From an uncultured Bacteroidales bacterium (GTDB taxonomy: Bacteria > Bacteroidota > Bacteroidia > Bacteroidales > Paludibacteraceae), in NCBI GenBank assembly GCA_944322025.1, contig CALUOH010000028.1, positions 24,014 through 88,013 on the forward strand: 64,000 bases of DNA. Direction: 5' to 3'. Each line of letters opens with the position of its first letter. The stretch's first letter is position 1. The notes under the pieces were generated by a model. The model was not told the origin of the DNA. It saw only the letters and a program-made list of their open reading frames with translations, and did no database searches. This document shows positions 17,121-24,783 of the stretch, one piece after another. The translations under genes and the position numbers were made by a program.

Positions 17121-18914
17121 ATGATTAAAAAAATAATATTGTCAGCAGCGGCATTGGCACTATGCCTCATTGTCCGCGCTCAACATATAGACACTACATC
17201 AGTAGATATGAAAAGTAACCCCGCAGTCCCTGCGGACAGCACACAGACAACTGTGCAGGACACAACGTTCATTTCTCGCAACATAAAGATAGAAAAAGAC
17301 TATATTCCTGAAATAAAGGAAGCCAAACGTCCTGACATAGAACTGAAAGCACACGCCATTCCCGTATCTAAATCCGACATAGAGTACAGCGTAGCCTCGC
17401 TACATATAACACCGCGCTCAGAATTCCATCCGATGAAACCCACAGAGTTTAACAGTATGAGGCGCAGGACACCCAAAGAAGGTTATGCGTCGGCCTCAAT
17501 AGGCTATCCCTTGCAATGGAACGCACAGGCGTTCACCCCCATAATCAACTCAGGCAGAACCTATCTCGACATAAACGCCTACCATAACGGCATATATACC
17601 GACAAACGGTTTATTGACACGGATTTGCTGTTCAACTTTAACCACAAGTTCAATCGCAACATGGCCATATATGCCTCAGCGGGATACAACAACGACTATT
17701 ACAACTATTACGGCAATGCAGCCACACTTGACGGCAACGGTTTTATAACAAGTGTAGTGGACAGTTCTTTAAGTGTGCGCATACGTTCAGTCCATCATGC
17801 CACAGCGGAAATAGGACTACGTACATTGTCGCCCTCACAAGGATGGACATACGATGCATCGTTCAATTATGACATGACAGCACTGCAATCCGACGGTTTG
17901 TCTGAACACCAGATTAATCTCTCAGGTATTGCGGCTACGCAACTCGGAGGACATACTCTGCGTATTGGTCTTGACTTCATGAGTGCTCTGTACAGCACAT
18001 CCATCAGCCGCAGAAACCTTGACAACAATGCCGTGCTCGGACTATCTCCCGCATATGACATGGAGTTCGCAAAATATAATCTAAAACTCCGCGTGGGTGC
18101 CAAGCTCTTCTTCTCGTTCCTGAACGGGAGGATAATCAATGCCATGCCCGACGTGAAGCTGACATACGACCACGGAAACCTGCTCCGCTTCTATGCCGGT
18201 GCAGGAGGAGATTACAGGATGAACACTCTCTCTACGACACTCGCCGAATGCCGCTACTACTCTCCGTACAGCGCAGTGAAGTACAATACATACACACCGC
18301 TCGACGCGTTCGCTGGCATAGACATAAAGCCGGTGAGCGGACTGCTCATCAACGCCCACTTGAGCTACAGAATGATGCTTGACGCGCACTTCCTGCGCAA
18401 CGAAACCACACCATACGCCAACAGCCTATATAACAGTTCCACGGCATTATTTAACAACACATTCACAGCGGAATACTCCAACGCAGGGGTCTTCAATGTC
18501 GGAGTAAGGGCGGACTATACACTGCGCGACAAGTTCAATTTCTTCGCCGCGTTCGACTACAACCACTGGAGTCTGAACAACCCCGATATGAAGGCGTGGT
18601 ACAAACCTACAATCGAAGTCCTATTCGGCACAGATGCGGAGATAATCAAAGGACTGCGCCTCAAAGCGGACTTCTATCTTGCGACAGGCCGCACTGCCGG
18701 ATTCCGGATGCCTAATGGCACTATACTCTCGGCAGATATGCGTAACATCTACGACCTCAACATATCGGCATCGTACACGTTCCTCCGCGACTGGACTGTT
18801 TTCCTGGCTGCAAACAACATACTTGGCGCATCAGACAAACTCAACTACCAGTGGTTCTACGGATATGACACATTGGGCTTCAATATAATGGCAGGATTTA
18901 ACGTAGCATTTTAA
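17121..18914 (+). CDS. TonB-dependent-receptor-like outer-membrane beta-barrel without a plug
   Basis: The 597-residue protein has a signal peptide (MIKKIILSAAALALCLIVRAQ), a linker of about 100 residues with basic and acidic motifs, then amphipathic strands to the C-terminus (WTVFLAANNILG and FNIMAGFNVAF, ending in the aromatic-terminal barrel signature). The C-terminal half resembles the barrel of TonB-dependent receptors, but no plug domain or carboxypeptidase-like domain is visible. It follows the TPR gene after 39 bases, so the two are probably co-expressed and may interact. Substrate unknown. Confidence 0.8.
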   Translation: MIKKIILSAAALALCLIVRAQHIDTTSVDMKSNPAVPADSTQTTVQDTTFISRNIKIEKDYIPEIKEAKRPDIELKAHAIPVSKSDIEYSVASLHITPRSEFHPMKPTEFNSMRRRTPKEGYASASIGYPLQWNAQAFTPIINSGRTYLDINAYHNGIYTDKRFIDTDLLFNFNHKFNRNMAIYASAGYNNDYYNYYGNAATLDGNGFITSVVDSSLSVRIRSVHHATAEIGLRTLSPSQGWTYDASFNYDMTALQSDGLSEHQINLSGIAATQLGGHTLRIGLDFMSALYSTSISRRNLDNNAVLGLSPAYDMEFAKYNLKLRVGAKLFFSFLNGRIINAMPDVKLTYDHGNLLRFYAGAGGDYRMNTLSTTLAECRYYSPYSAVKYNTYTPLDAFAGIDIKPVSGLLINAHLSYRMMLDAHFLRNETTPYANSLYNSSTALFNNTFTAEYSNAGVFNVGVRADYTLRDKFNFFAAFDYNHWSLNNPDMKAWYKPTIEVLFGTDAEIIKGLRLKADFYLATGRTAGFRMPNGTILSADMRNIYDLNISASYTFLRDWTVFLAANNILGASDKLNYQWFYGYDTLGFNIMAGFNVAF

Positions 18915-18926
18915 TTTCATCGGCAT

Positions 18927-18958
18927 ATTGTACAATCAAAAATAAGTTAGTAAATTTG
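18927..18958 (+). promoter_or_regulatory. Promoter of the rplU-rpmA operon
   Basis: -33 ATTG and -7 TAAATTTG with a 20-base spacer. Transcription starting near 18965 leaves a leader of about 100 bases before rplU. Confidence 0.7.
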
Positions 18959-18965
18959 CAACCCG

Positions 18966-19065
18966 ATTCGCAAAGAGGTATTGCAAAGCAGCAATGGCGG
19001 CGGGACAGTCCCGCTGTGAAACTCACCTCCCGGTCGTAATACATTAAAATACATCGATTAAAGAA
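18966..19065 (+). promoter_or_regulatory. Structured leader of rplU (candidate ribosomal-protein autoregulatory RNA)
   Basis: GAGGT (18975-18979) pairs with ACCTC (19025-19029) and encloses two hairpins: TTGC/GCAA (18981-18994) and GCGGG/CCCGC with loop ACAGT (19000-19014). This is a three-way junction upstream of the L21 start. Ribosomal-protein operons are commonly autoregulated by such leaders. No known family was matched. Confidence 0.5.
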
Positions 19066-19380
19066 ATGTACGCAATTGTAGAAATCCTCGGACAGCAGTT
19101 CAAGGTAGAGGCGGGCAGACGTCTATTCGTTCACCGCATGGAAAAGGCTGAGCGTGGCTCTCAGGTAGAATTCGACAATGTGATGCTCATCGACAAAGAG
19201 GGGCAAATAACAGTTGGCGCACCCAAAGTAGAGGGTGCAAAGGTAGTGGCTGAAGTTCTCTCGCACGTGCGTGGCGATAAAGTACTTGTATTCCACAAGA
19301 AACGCCGCAAAGGTTACCGCAAACTCAACGGTCACCGTCAGAACTTCACCGAGTTAATGATTAAAGAAATTGTTGCTTAA
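19066..19380 (+). CDS. rplU: 50S ribosomal protein L21
   Basis: The 104-residue product has the L21 pattern: [17 protein letters not shown] at the start, then '[15 protein letters not shown]', and the rRNA-binding basic C-terminus [22 protein letters not shown]. It binds 23S rRNA in the large subunit. L21 is followed by L27 after 21 bases, the conserved bacterial order. Confidence 0.97.
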   Translation: MYAIVEILGQQFKVEAGRRLFVHRMEKAERGSQVEFDNVMLIDKEGQITVGAPKVEGAKVVAEVLSHVRGDKVLVFHKKRRKGYRKLNGHRQNFTELMIKEIVA

Positions 19381-19401
19381 CCGTTTTAATTTTCAAAAGA
19401 A

Positions 19402-19665
19402 ATGGCACATAAGAAAGGAGTTGGTAGTTCGAAAAACGGTCGTGAGTCAGAGAGCAAACGACTCGGAGTGAAAATATTCGGCGGACAGTATGCAAAAGCG
19501 GGCAACATCATCGTCCGTCAGCGCGGGACAGTTCACAATCCCGGCGAAAACGTTGGCCTCGGCAGAGACCACACATTGTTCGCTCTCATTGACGGCATAG
19601 TTGTATTCCGCAAAAAGCGTAACAACAAATCGTTCGTATCGATACAGCCTGTCACTGAGAACTGA
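19402..19665 (+). CDS. rpmA: 50S ribosomal protein L27
   Basis: The 87-residue protein has [19 protein letters not shown] at the start, whose flexible tail reaches the peptidyl-transferase centre, and the conserved [16 protein letters not shown] segment. There is no cleaved N-terminal extension of the Firmicutes type. It is the second gene of the rplU operon and is followed by a strong terminator. Confidence 0.97.
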   Translation: MAHKKGVGSSKNGRESESKRLGVKIFGGQYAKAGNIIVRQRGTVHNPGENVGLGRDHTLFALIDGIVVFRKKRNNKSFVSIQPVTEN

Positions 19666-19694
19666 TTCTGTGTCCGCACAGACAAACCATTAAG

Positions 19695-19732
19695 GCATTG
19701 GGTTTTACATAGCGTAAAGCCCAATGCTTTTT
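19695..19732 (+). terminator. Rho-independent terminator of rplU-rpmA
   Basis: A 14-bp stem (GCATTGGGTTTTAC with its complement, one G-T pair) around loop ATAGC is followed by TTTTT. Confidence 0.88.
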
Positions 19733-19761
19733 GCATTGACCCTTTCAGATTTATAATTTAG

Positions 19762-20064
19762 ATGTATATTTACAACACCACATTCCTTGTGAAGAACTCC
19801 CGGTTCGAGCAATGGAGGGAATTCATAAACAGCGAACTCACACCAATGCTTACAGACGAGCTGGGTTTCTCCGAGCCTACGCTCATGCGCATCCACTGTC
19901 CGTCAGAAGAAGGTCACACATCGTTCGCCTATCAGATAAAGGCGCAGAACATGAAGCAAATAGAACGGTGGCAGACACTCTATGAGACATCATTTAAGAA
20001 TCGCCTGTTCCAGATATTCGGAGAAGAGGCCTTGCCGTTCAGCACGATAATGGAAATCATCTGA
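19762..20064 (+). CDS. DUF4286 family protein
   Basis: This 100-residue cytoplasmic protein, starting [18 protein letters not shown], matches the small DUF4286 family found in Bacteroidetes. It has a ferredoxin-like alternation: strand 'YIYNTTFLV', helix '[11 protein letters not shown]', strand 'TSFAYQIKA', helix '[24 protein letters not shown]'. Its function is unknown. It lies 2 bases before ruvC and probably shares its transcript. No catalytic motif is visible. Confidence 0.85.
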   Translation: MYIYNTTFLVKNSRFEQWREFINSELTPMLTDELGFSEPTLMRIHCPSEEGHTSFAYQIKAQNMKQIERWQTLYETSFKNRLFQIFGEEALPFSTIMEII

Positions 20065-20066
20065 GC

Positions 20067-20630
20067 ATGGAAAAGATTATAATGGGCATAGACCCCGGCA
20101 CCACATACATGGGCTACGGGGTAATTCGCGCTGACGGAAGTAAGGCATCGCTCATGACACTAGGAGTCATAGATTTGCACAAAATCAAAGACCCATACCT
20201 GACACTCCGAGAAGTATTCAGCAGTGTCACCCGGCTTATAGAGGAACATCTGCCCGATGAACTTGCCATAGAAGCTCCGTTTTTCGGAAAAAACGTGCAG
20301 TCCATGCTAAAACTGGGGCGCGCTCAAGGAGTGGCAATCACTGCAGCTCTGCTACGCGACATACCCATTACGGAATATGCACCGCTGAAAATAAAGATGG
20401 CCATAACAGGCAACGGTTCTGCATCGAAAGAACAAGTGGCAGACATGCTGCGCCGCATGCTCCACATTCCGCAAGACCTTATACCTCAGCACCTCGATGC
20501 AACCGACGGCCTCGCCGCCGCGTACTGCCATTTCCTGCAAAGCAAATCGCCTGTTCCTGAAATAAAATACCGTGGGTGGAAAGAGTTTCTGACAAAGAAC
20601 CCGGAAAAAATATCCACGCGAAAACGATAA
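20067..20630 (+). CDS. ruvC: Crossover junction endodeoxyribonuclease RuvC
   Basis: RuvC resolves Holliday junctions as a dimer. The 187-residue protein has the four acidic metal ligands of the RNase H-like fold: D9 in GIDPGTT, E69 in AIEAPF, and D144/D147 in [23 protein letters not shown] is the typical central helix. It is coupled to the DUF4286 gene two bases upstream. No ruvA or ruvB is near, which is usual in Bacteroidales. Confidence 0.96.
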   Translation: MEKIIMGIDPGTTYMGYGVIRADGSKASLMTLGVIDLHKIKDPYLTLREVFSSVTRLIEEHLPDELAIEAPFFGKNVQSMLKLGRAQGVAITAALLRDIPITEYAPLKIKMAITGNGSASKEQVADMLRRMLHIPQDLIPQHLDATDGLAAAYCHFLQSKSPVPEIKYRGWKEFLTKNPEKISTRKR

Positions 20631-20638
20631 CCTCACTC

Positions 20639-20671
20639 AAAAAAGGCATGACACCAAGATAGCACCATGCC
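20639..20671 (-). terminator. Terminator of the winged-helix/membrane-protein operon
   Basis: On the minus strand, GGCATG/CATGCC (20645-20671) with a 15-base loop is followed by TTTTTT. It lies between the convergent ruvC and regulator genes. Confidence 0.6.
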
Positions 20672-20697
20672 CCAAAACGTACTGTAAGAACCATGCC

Positions 20698-20979
20698 TTA
20701 CAGCCTGAGATACTCTTTCAAAGCATCCACATAGTCAGCAAAAGCACGCCGCCCAGTGTCGGTCATGCGGCACGAAGTGCGGGGTTTCTTGCCTACGAAC
20801 TCTTTCGTTGTCTCGATATAGCCCGCCTGAGCGAGCTTATCAAGCTGCACACTCAAATTGCCTGCCGTTGCCCCGGTCGCCTCGCGCAAATAGACAAAGT
20901 CAGCCTCTTCCACACCCATAAGTATTGACACTATGGCCAGCCTCAGTTCCGAGTGAAGCAACGGGTCAAGCTCTCTCAT
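20698..20979 (-). CDS. Winged-helix transcriptional regulator (HTH_34/MarR-like)
   Basis: The 93-residue protein starts at the ATG at 20979 (MRELDPLLHSELRLAIVSIL), with GAGGGG eight bases upstream. It is a single winged-helix domain: the recognition helix lies in ATAGNLSVQLDKLAQAGYI, and the wing in KKPRTSCRMTDTGRRAF, a pattern of the small one-domain regulators often paired with membrane proteins. It overlaps the upstream membrane-protein gene by 14 bases. Two identical palindromes upstream of that gene (21633-21649 and 21732-21747) are its probable operators. Confidence 0.88.
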   Translation of the reverse strand: MRELDPLLHSELRLAIVSILMGVEEADFVYLREATGATAGNLSVQLDKLAQAGYIETTKEFVGKKPRTSCRMTDTGRRAFADYVDALKEYLRL

Positions 20980-21553
20980 AATCACCCCTCCTGCGGTCGC
21001 CACGGCACATAATAACACCCGGAAGTACAATGTCCAAAAGCACTATGCCCGCTGCCACCAATATGATATCAACACCGGAAACCACAGCGGCCAAAAGCGG
21101 CACAAACACGCATATAGTCAGTACACCTACCAACATCACAAGCCGCCGTTTCAGCATTATCCCCGTAACCGTAGTGGCAAATCCCACCAGCAAAGTGATA
21201 CAGATATTTATAGGCAACACCCTTATACCCAACGCATAAAGTGCGGCAAACACCATACACGAGGCACCAAACACAAACCATACCCAGCCGACAGACTCCG
21301 TCACATAGTCACGCACGTTATCCGTATGCTTCTTCGCCCATACCCAATGGATGGGAAAGCCTATCAGCAATAGGAACCACAGATAGTACCACGCATTATC
21401 GCCAGTGTACTTCACTCCTGCCCATACGACTACGCCAATAAGCGCAGAAGCCACCCCCCACAGCACGAGAGGCCATCCAGCCTGTTTTTCTAGCCTCGCC
21501 CTACTCTTTGTAATCATCTGAGAAATAAGTTCCAAACTCTCTTTCTCTGTCAT
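20966..21553 (-). CDS. Multi-pass membrane protein of unknown function, partner of the winged-helix regulator
   Basis: With the ATG at 21553 (MTEKESLELISQMI), supported by GGAAGAGAG just upstream, the product is 195 residues. A cytoplasmic helix precedes about five membrane spans: WPLVLWGVASALIGVVVWAG, YYLWFLLLIGFPIHWVWA, WVWFVFGASCMVFAALYALG, ITLLVGFATTVTGIM and VGVLTICVFVPLLAAV and beyond. ATG at 21568 is an alternative start. The gene overlaps the winged-helix regulator by 14 bases. The pair looks like a regulator whose activity is sensed or buffered by a membrane partner, but this is inference. Confidence 0.8.
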   Translation of the reverse strand: MTEKESLELISQMITKSRARLEKQAGWPLVLWGVASALIGVVVWAGVKYTGDNAWYYLWFLLLIGFPIHWVWAKKHTDNVRDYVTESVGWVWFVFGASCMVFAALYALGIRVLPINICITLLVGFATTVTGIMLKRRLVMLVGVLTICVFVPLLAAVVSGVDIILVAAGIVLLDIVLPGVIMCRGDRRRGDYERA

Positions 21554-21632
21554 TTTTCTCTCTTCCATAATTCCAATGTATTAATAGTTAAACAATCAAT
21601 TTACATAGCCCATCTTTGAGGTTTTACAAATC

Positions 21633-21649
21633 AGTTTATTTTATAAACT
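21633..21649. promoter_or_regulatory. Operator copy 1 for the winged-helix regulator
   Basis: A perfect palindrome AGTTTAT-TTT-ATAAACT. The same 16-mer AGTTTATTTTATAAAC recurs at 21732-21747, with centres 99 bases apart. This copy lies about 80 bases downstream of the -7 box, within the transcribed leader. Confidence 0.65.
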
Positions 21650-21719
21650 ATAGATAGAAAATATAAGCGATTTGCTCTCGCCTACATACAGTCAACTTTC
21701 TGCTTGTCCTTTGACACCG

Positions 21720-21750
21720 CAAAGATAGAGTAGTTTATTTTATAAACCAA
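21720..21750 (-). promoter_or_regulatory. Promoter of the membrane-protein/regulator operon with operator copy 2
   Basis: On the minus strand, -33 TTGG and -7 TATCTTTG are 19 bases apart. The second GTTTAT-TTT-ATAAAC palindrome (21732-21747) occupies the spacer, the position expected for a repressor that blocks polymerase. Confidence 0.72.
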
Positions 21751-21848
21751 CATCCCGTAAGTTAAATATCAATAAAACTGCATTCTCCATTCTCGACGAC
21801 GGCCGCACAGGGAAATGAATCTACCGCAACTAACAGCGGGACAGGAGG

Positions 21849-22562
21849 CTACACGCCCCTCCTGACTGCATCGGCCACGGCGACAAGGTGGGCAGCCACT
21901 ACACCCGCCGTCTCTGTCCGCAGGCGGCTGCCGCCAAGAGAGACACCCACAAATCCCGCAGCCACTGCCTCACCCACCTCATCTTCAGAGAAATCGCCCT
22001 CAGGGCCTACCATGACAACAGCATCGCGTGCAGCGACACAGGCACGCAGCAGATATTGCTTCTCCATATCATAACAATGGGCTATGAAACGACCTTCGGC
22101 CTTCACCCCAGGCACAAAATCGGAGAACTCTACTGCCGGGTTCAGACGCGGCACTTTGGCATGGAGGCTCTGCTTTGAGGCGGAGAGGAGTATCTTCTCT
22201 ATACGCTCCATTTTCAGCGTCCTGCGCTCCGAATAGCGGCAGATGACAGGGGTAAGTTCGTCCAGCCCTATCTCCGTGGCCTTCTCGACGAACCACTCGA
22301 AACGGTCGATGTTCTTAGTCGGTGCCACGGCCATGTGGAGCGAATAGCGGCGCGCGCCGTACTCTCGCACAACTGACAGCACCCGCACCTCGGTGCGCTT
22401 AGGATGTGCAGCGAGTATCTCAGCTTCATACAGACTTCCCCGTCCATCTATAAGATGTATGGTATCGCCCGTCTTGTGACGCAAGACCTTCACACAATGC
22501 AACGACTCCTCTTCTGGCAGAAGAGGAGTCGTCTCTATATCAGGTGCATAGAACAGGTTCAT
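21849..22562 (-). CDS. rsmE: 16S rRNA (uracil1498-N3)-methyltransferase RsmE
   Basis: The 237-residue protein has the N-terminal PUA-like part (HCVKVLRHKTGDTIHLIDG) and the C-terminal SPOUT methyltransferase knot. The cofactor loops read MVGPEGDFSEDE and SLGGSRLRTETA. It methylates U1498 of 16S rRNA with S-adenosylmethionine. It is 12 bases downstream of the META-domain lipoprotein gene and likely in the same operon, although the functions are unrelated. Confidence 0.96.
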   Translation of the reverse strand: MNLFYAPDIETTPLLPEEESLHCVKVLRHKTGDTIHLIDGRGSLYEAEILAAHPKRTEVRVLSVVREYGARRYSLHMAVAPTKNIDRFEWFVEKATEIGLDELTPVICRYSERRTLKMERIEKILLSASKQSLHAKVPRLNPAVEFSDFVPGVKAEGRFIAHCYDMEKQYLLRACVAARDAVVMVGPEGDFSEDEVGEAVAAGFVGVSLGGSRLRTETAGVVAAHLVAVADAVRRGV

Positions 22563-22574
22563 AGCACCACTGTA

Positions 22575-23243
22575 TTATTGTGCAACGGCGTTCTCATTGA
22601 CCTTCATGGCCTGCATCTGCACCCTCTTAGGGCAGGCAGCTTTTACCTGCGAGCACTTCGCGCTGTCATTAACGCACTTGCGCATACCGTCCTTACAGCA
22701 TGGCTTTTTAGCACAGGCCGCGCTGTCACCCTTGCAGCACTTGGCTTTCTCGCATGCGGCACTATCCTTTACACAAGGTTTCTGGCAGGGCTTGTCACAT
22801 GCCTTTTTGCACTCAGCCTTGCAGCACTCGCGTACAGCGAAAACGGCTATCGCCTCCTCGCCCTTGTAGAACGTCACGGCTGTGTCAGCCACAGAGAAGC
22901 GGTCAGCCTCGCCCATCATCTTGACCATCAGGCTCTCGGCCTCCATCGATGCGGGATCGCACATCATACGGGTCATGCCGGCAGCACCGAACTTGATGGC
23001 ATCACCTTCGGTCTCGTAGCCGCCGAAGAAATTATTGCATCCGGCCGCGCCGTTCACCTTGTTTGCAGTGTCGAGCACCATAAACACCCCTTTCATCATG
23101 GCTTTCTGGTCAATGGACTTGCCATAGAGGCTCACTGCGTCAAGCCTTTTGCCTACGAACGCCGAAGCGTCCGCCTTTTTCGCACAAGAACTGAAAACGG
23201 CGACTGTCACGAGAGCCGCCATAAGAAAAAACACTTTTCTCAT
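22575..23243 (-). CDS. META-domain lipoprotein with a cysteine-rich C-terminal tail
   Basis: The ATG at 23243 gives MRKVFFLMAALVTVAVFSSC with a lipobox Cys at position 20, 222 residues in all. Residues about 35-135 resemble a META/HslJ domain, including NGAAGCNNFFGGYETEGD and FGAAGMTRMMCDP. The last 80 residues are unusual: fifteen cysteines in about 65 residues, mixed with Lys, in motifs such as ECCKAECKKAC, DSAACEKAKCC and DSAACAKKPCC, without aromatic core. This looks like a repetitive metal- or thiol-binding tail on a surface-anchored lipoprotein. The META part is confident, the tail's role is inference. Confidence 0.8.
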   Translation of the reverse strand: MRKVFFLMAALVTVAVFSSCAKKADASAFVGKRLDAVSLYGKSIDQKAMMKGVFMVLDTANKVNGAAGCNNFFGGYETEGDAIKFGAAGMTRMMCDPASMEAESLMVKMMGEADRFSVADTAVTFYKGEEAIAVFAVRECCKAECKKACDKPCQKPCVKDSAACEKAKCCKGDSAACAKKPCCKDGMRKCVNDSAKCSQVKAACPKRVQMQAMKVNENAVAQ

Positions 23244-23280
23244 ACAATACACATTTTATAATTAGTGATTTAACTTTCAA

Positions 23281-23796
23281 TCACTCAACTGTGAAACCTA
23301 TCTTCATCCTCGGCAGGACAAAGTCCATCTCACCACAACAGGTGTGGAAGTCGCCCGCATAGACCGTGTAGTACTCTCCGGGTTTCAAAAAGTCAGTCTC
23401 ACTATGCGGCGCACAACCTAACCTGTACTTATATGAGCCATGCGGAGGTATTTTATTTACACCAGCGACATGTGACCTTGCCCATCCTGCGCTATAAACC
23501 TCATTCCCGTCCAAATCATATACTTTGCCGTAATAGTTACGGTCAAAATCAGGGTGGTGTACATACAATTCCGTATGGCAGAGAGTGTCATTCCTCAAAT
23601 TCTCTATCTCGAAGACCATCTCTATTGTCTCTCCCACCTTGAATGTATTACATTTCTCACCAGCCTCATTTTCAAGTCTGTAAGTGAACTTCACCCCATC
23701 GTAGAGATAGGTGCATTCGCCCATCGGTACATCGTCACGCGAACTACACGCAGCCAACAGCAGTACCGGAAAGAGGAGTAAGGAAAGTTTTTTCAT
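23281..23796 (-). CDS. Lipoprotein of unknown function
   Basis: The 171-residue protein has a lipoprotein signal (MKKLSLLLFPVLLLAAC, Cys17). It looks like a beta-sandwich (TFKVGETIEMVFEIENLRND, 'LYVHHPDFDRNYYGKVYDLDGNEVYSAG', 'PGEYYTVYAGDFHTC'), similar in style to intracellular-proteinase-inhibitor or Ig-like folds. It has several cysteines but no catalytic motif. It is 37 bases upstream of the META lipoprotein and may share its transcript. A -7 box TATCTTTG (minus strand, 23904-23911) lies about 108 bases before the ATG. Confidence 0.7.
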   Translation of the reverse strand: MKKLSLLLFPVLLLAACSSRDDVPMGECTYLYDGVKFTYRLENEAGEKCNTFKVGETIEMVFEIENLRNDTLCHTELYVHHPDFDRNYYGKVYDLDGNEVYSAGWARSHVAGVNKIPPHGSYKYRLGCAPHSETDFLKPGEYYTVYAGDFHTCCGEMDFVLPRMKIGFTVE

Positions 23797-23903
23797 AGCA
23801 AACAGTTTTGTACGTGAGAATGAGGGTGCGGCACGTGGCAGAGAAAACCAGCGAACAGGCTTCCGTTAGTCCATACACTCACCTCCTACCATATTTTCAG
23901 TGG

Positions 23904-23911
23904 CAAAGATA
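23904..23911 (-). promoter_or_regulatory. -7 box TATCTTTG of the lipoprotein/rsmE operon
   Basis: A minus-strand TAnnTTTG match 108 bases upstream of the start at 23796. No convincing -33 box was found at 19-21 bases. Confidence 0.5.
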
Positions 23912-23930
23912 AGTATTTTCCACTAAACAA

Positions 23931-23961
23931 TTTGCCCGACGGGGAAAAAACTGTAACTTTG
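23931..23961 (+). promoter_or_regulatory. Strong consensus promoter directed toward the DUF4494 gene
   Basis: -33 TTTG and -7 TAACTTTG with a perfect 19-base spacer. The first gene downstream begins at 24323, so the transcript carries a leader of about 355 bases that includes repeat copy 3. Confidence 0.75.
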
Positions 23962-24022
23962 TATCTGTATCGGCCTGCGGACAGCCCCCGCGACGGACAC
24001 GGGCAGGACGCGGAGACCCAGC

Positions 24023-24180
24023 CGGATGCGTAAAACAGGCATCTGTACGATGGGGTTTACGTTCTGACACTTTTGCGTAGAATAAGGCCGGAAAAGTGCT
24101 TTCCGCTAAGGAGAGGGTAGCAGAGGGGGTAACGGCAAGGTAGCGGCAGGCTAAGGAGAAGCCTTGTAAAACAAGGGGTT
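24023..24180 (-). repeat. Dispersed 11-bp-array repeat, copy 3 (inverted relative to copies 1 and 2)
   Basis: On the minus strand, CCTAACCCCTTG is followed by 11-mers CCGCTACCTTG, CCGTTACCCCC and TCTGCTACCCT. After AGCGGAAAGCAC come TTATTCTACGCAAAAGTGTC, CATCGT and CCTGTTTTACGCATCCGG. The flank aligns with copy 1 to its end and with copy 4 through AGCGGAAAG. Confidence 0.8.
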
Positions 24181-24322
24181 AGGACACAGACAACGCATAC
24201 ACTGGCAGTGGTGATTTGATAATAGGCTTGTATTTTGACACGCGCCACGGTGCATGACCTCTGCCGTGAGGAGAGGCGGAAATCGGAGAGAGAGATTTTA
24301 TTGTCAGATTTATACTACATAT

Positions 24323-24760
24323 ATGAATACATGGTTTGAATGTAAGGTGACGTTTGACCGCACGGGCGAGGACGGGCTGATAAAGAAGGTGACAGAGCCT
24401 TATCTCGTCGACGCGCTCTCGTTCACCGAGGCGGAGACGCGCATCTGCAAGGAGGTGCAGCCGTTCGCCACGGGGGAGTTTACTGTGGCGAACATCAAGC
24501 GGTGCAAGATAGCGGAGATGTTCTACAACGAGGATGGCGACAAATGGTATCGCTGTAAGGTGAACTACCTCTCGGTGGACGAGGAGAAGGGCGTGGAGAA
24601 ACGCATAGCGCAGACGATGATGGTGCAGGCATCGGACTTCAAGAATGCCGTGGACACACTCATCAAGGGCATGGAGACCGCGCTGGGCGACTACGAGATA
24701 GCAAACGTGACGGAGACGGCCATACTCGACGTGTTCCAATACGAAGCTCCGGAGCAGTAG
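24323..24760 (+). CDS. DUF4494 family protein
   Basis: The start at 24323 (MNTWFECKVTFDRTGEDG) gives a 145-residue protein that looks like the DUF4494 family of Bacteroidetes. It has two similar halves: 'WFECKVTFDRTGEDGLIKKVTEPYLVDALSF' resembles 'WYRCKVNYLSVDEEKGVEKRIAQTMMVQASDF', and each is followed by a helix and 'GEFTVANIKRCKIAEMF' or 'GDYEIANVTETAILDVF'. It therefore looks like an internal duplication. Function is unknown. It precedes the YggS-type gene by 23 bases. An in-frame extension to 24254 starts in non-coding leader and is rejected. Confidence 0.85.
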   Translation: MNTWFECKVTFDRTGEDGLIKKVTEPYLVDALSFTEAETRICKEVQPFATGEFTVANIKRCKIAEMFYNEDGDKWYRCKVNYLSVDEEKGVEKRIAQTMMVQASDFKNAVDTLIKGMETALGDYEIANVTETAILDVFQYEAPEQ

Positions 24761-24783
24761 GCCGCAGGAGGAGGGGCAACAGG

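Noticed and set aside
24090..24180. CRISPR interpretation of the short tandem repeats
   Set aside because: Units are 11 bp, degenerate and contiguous, without spacers, and no cas genes are present.
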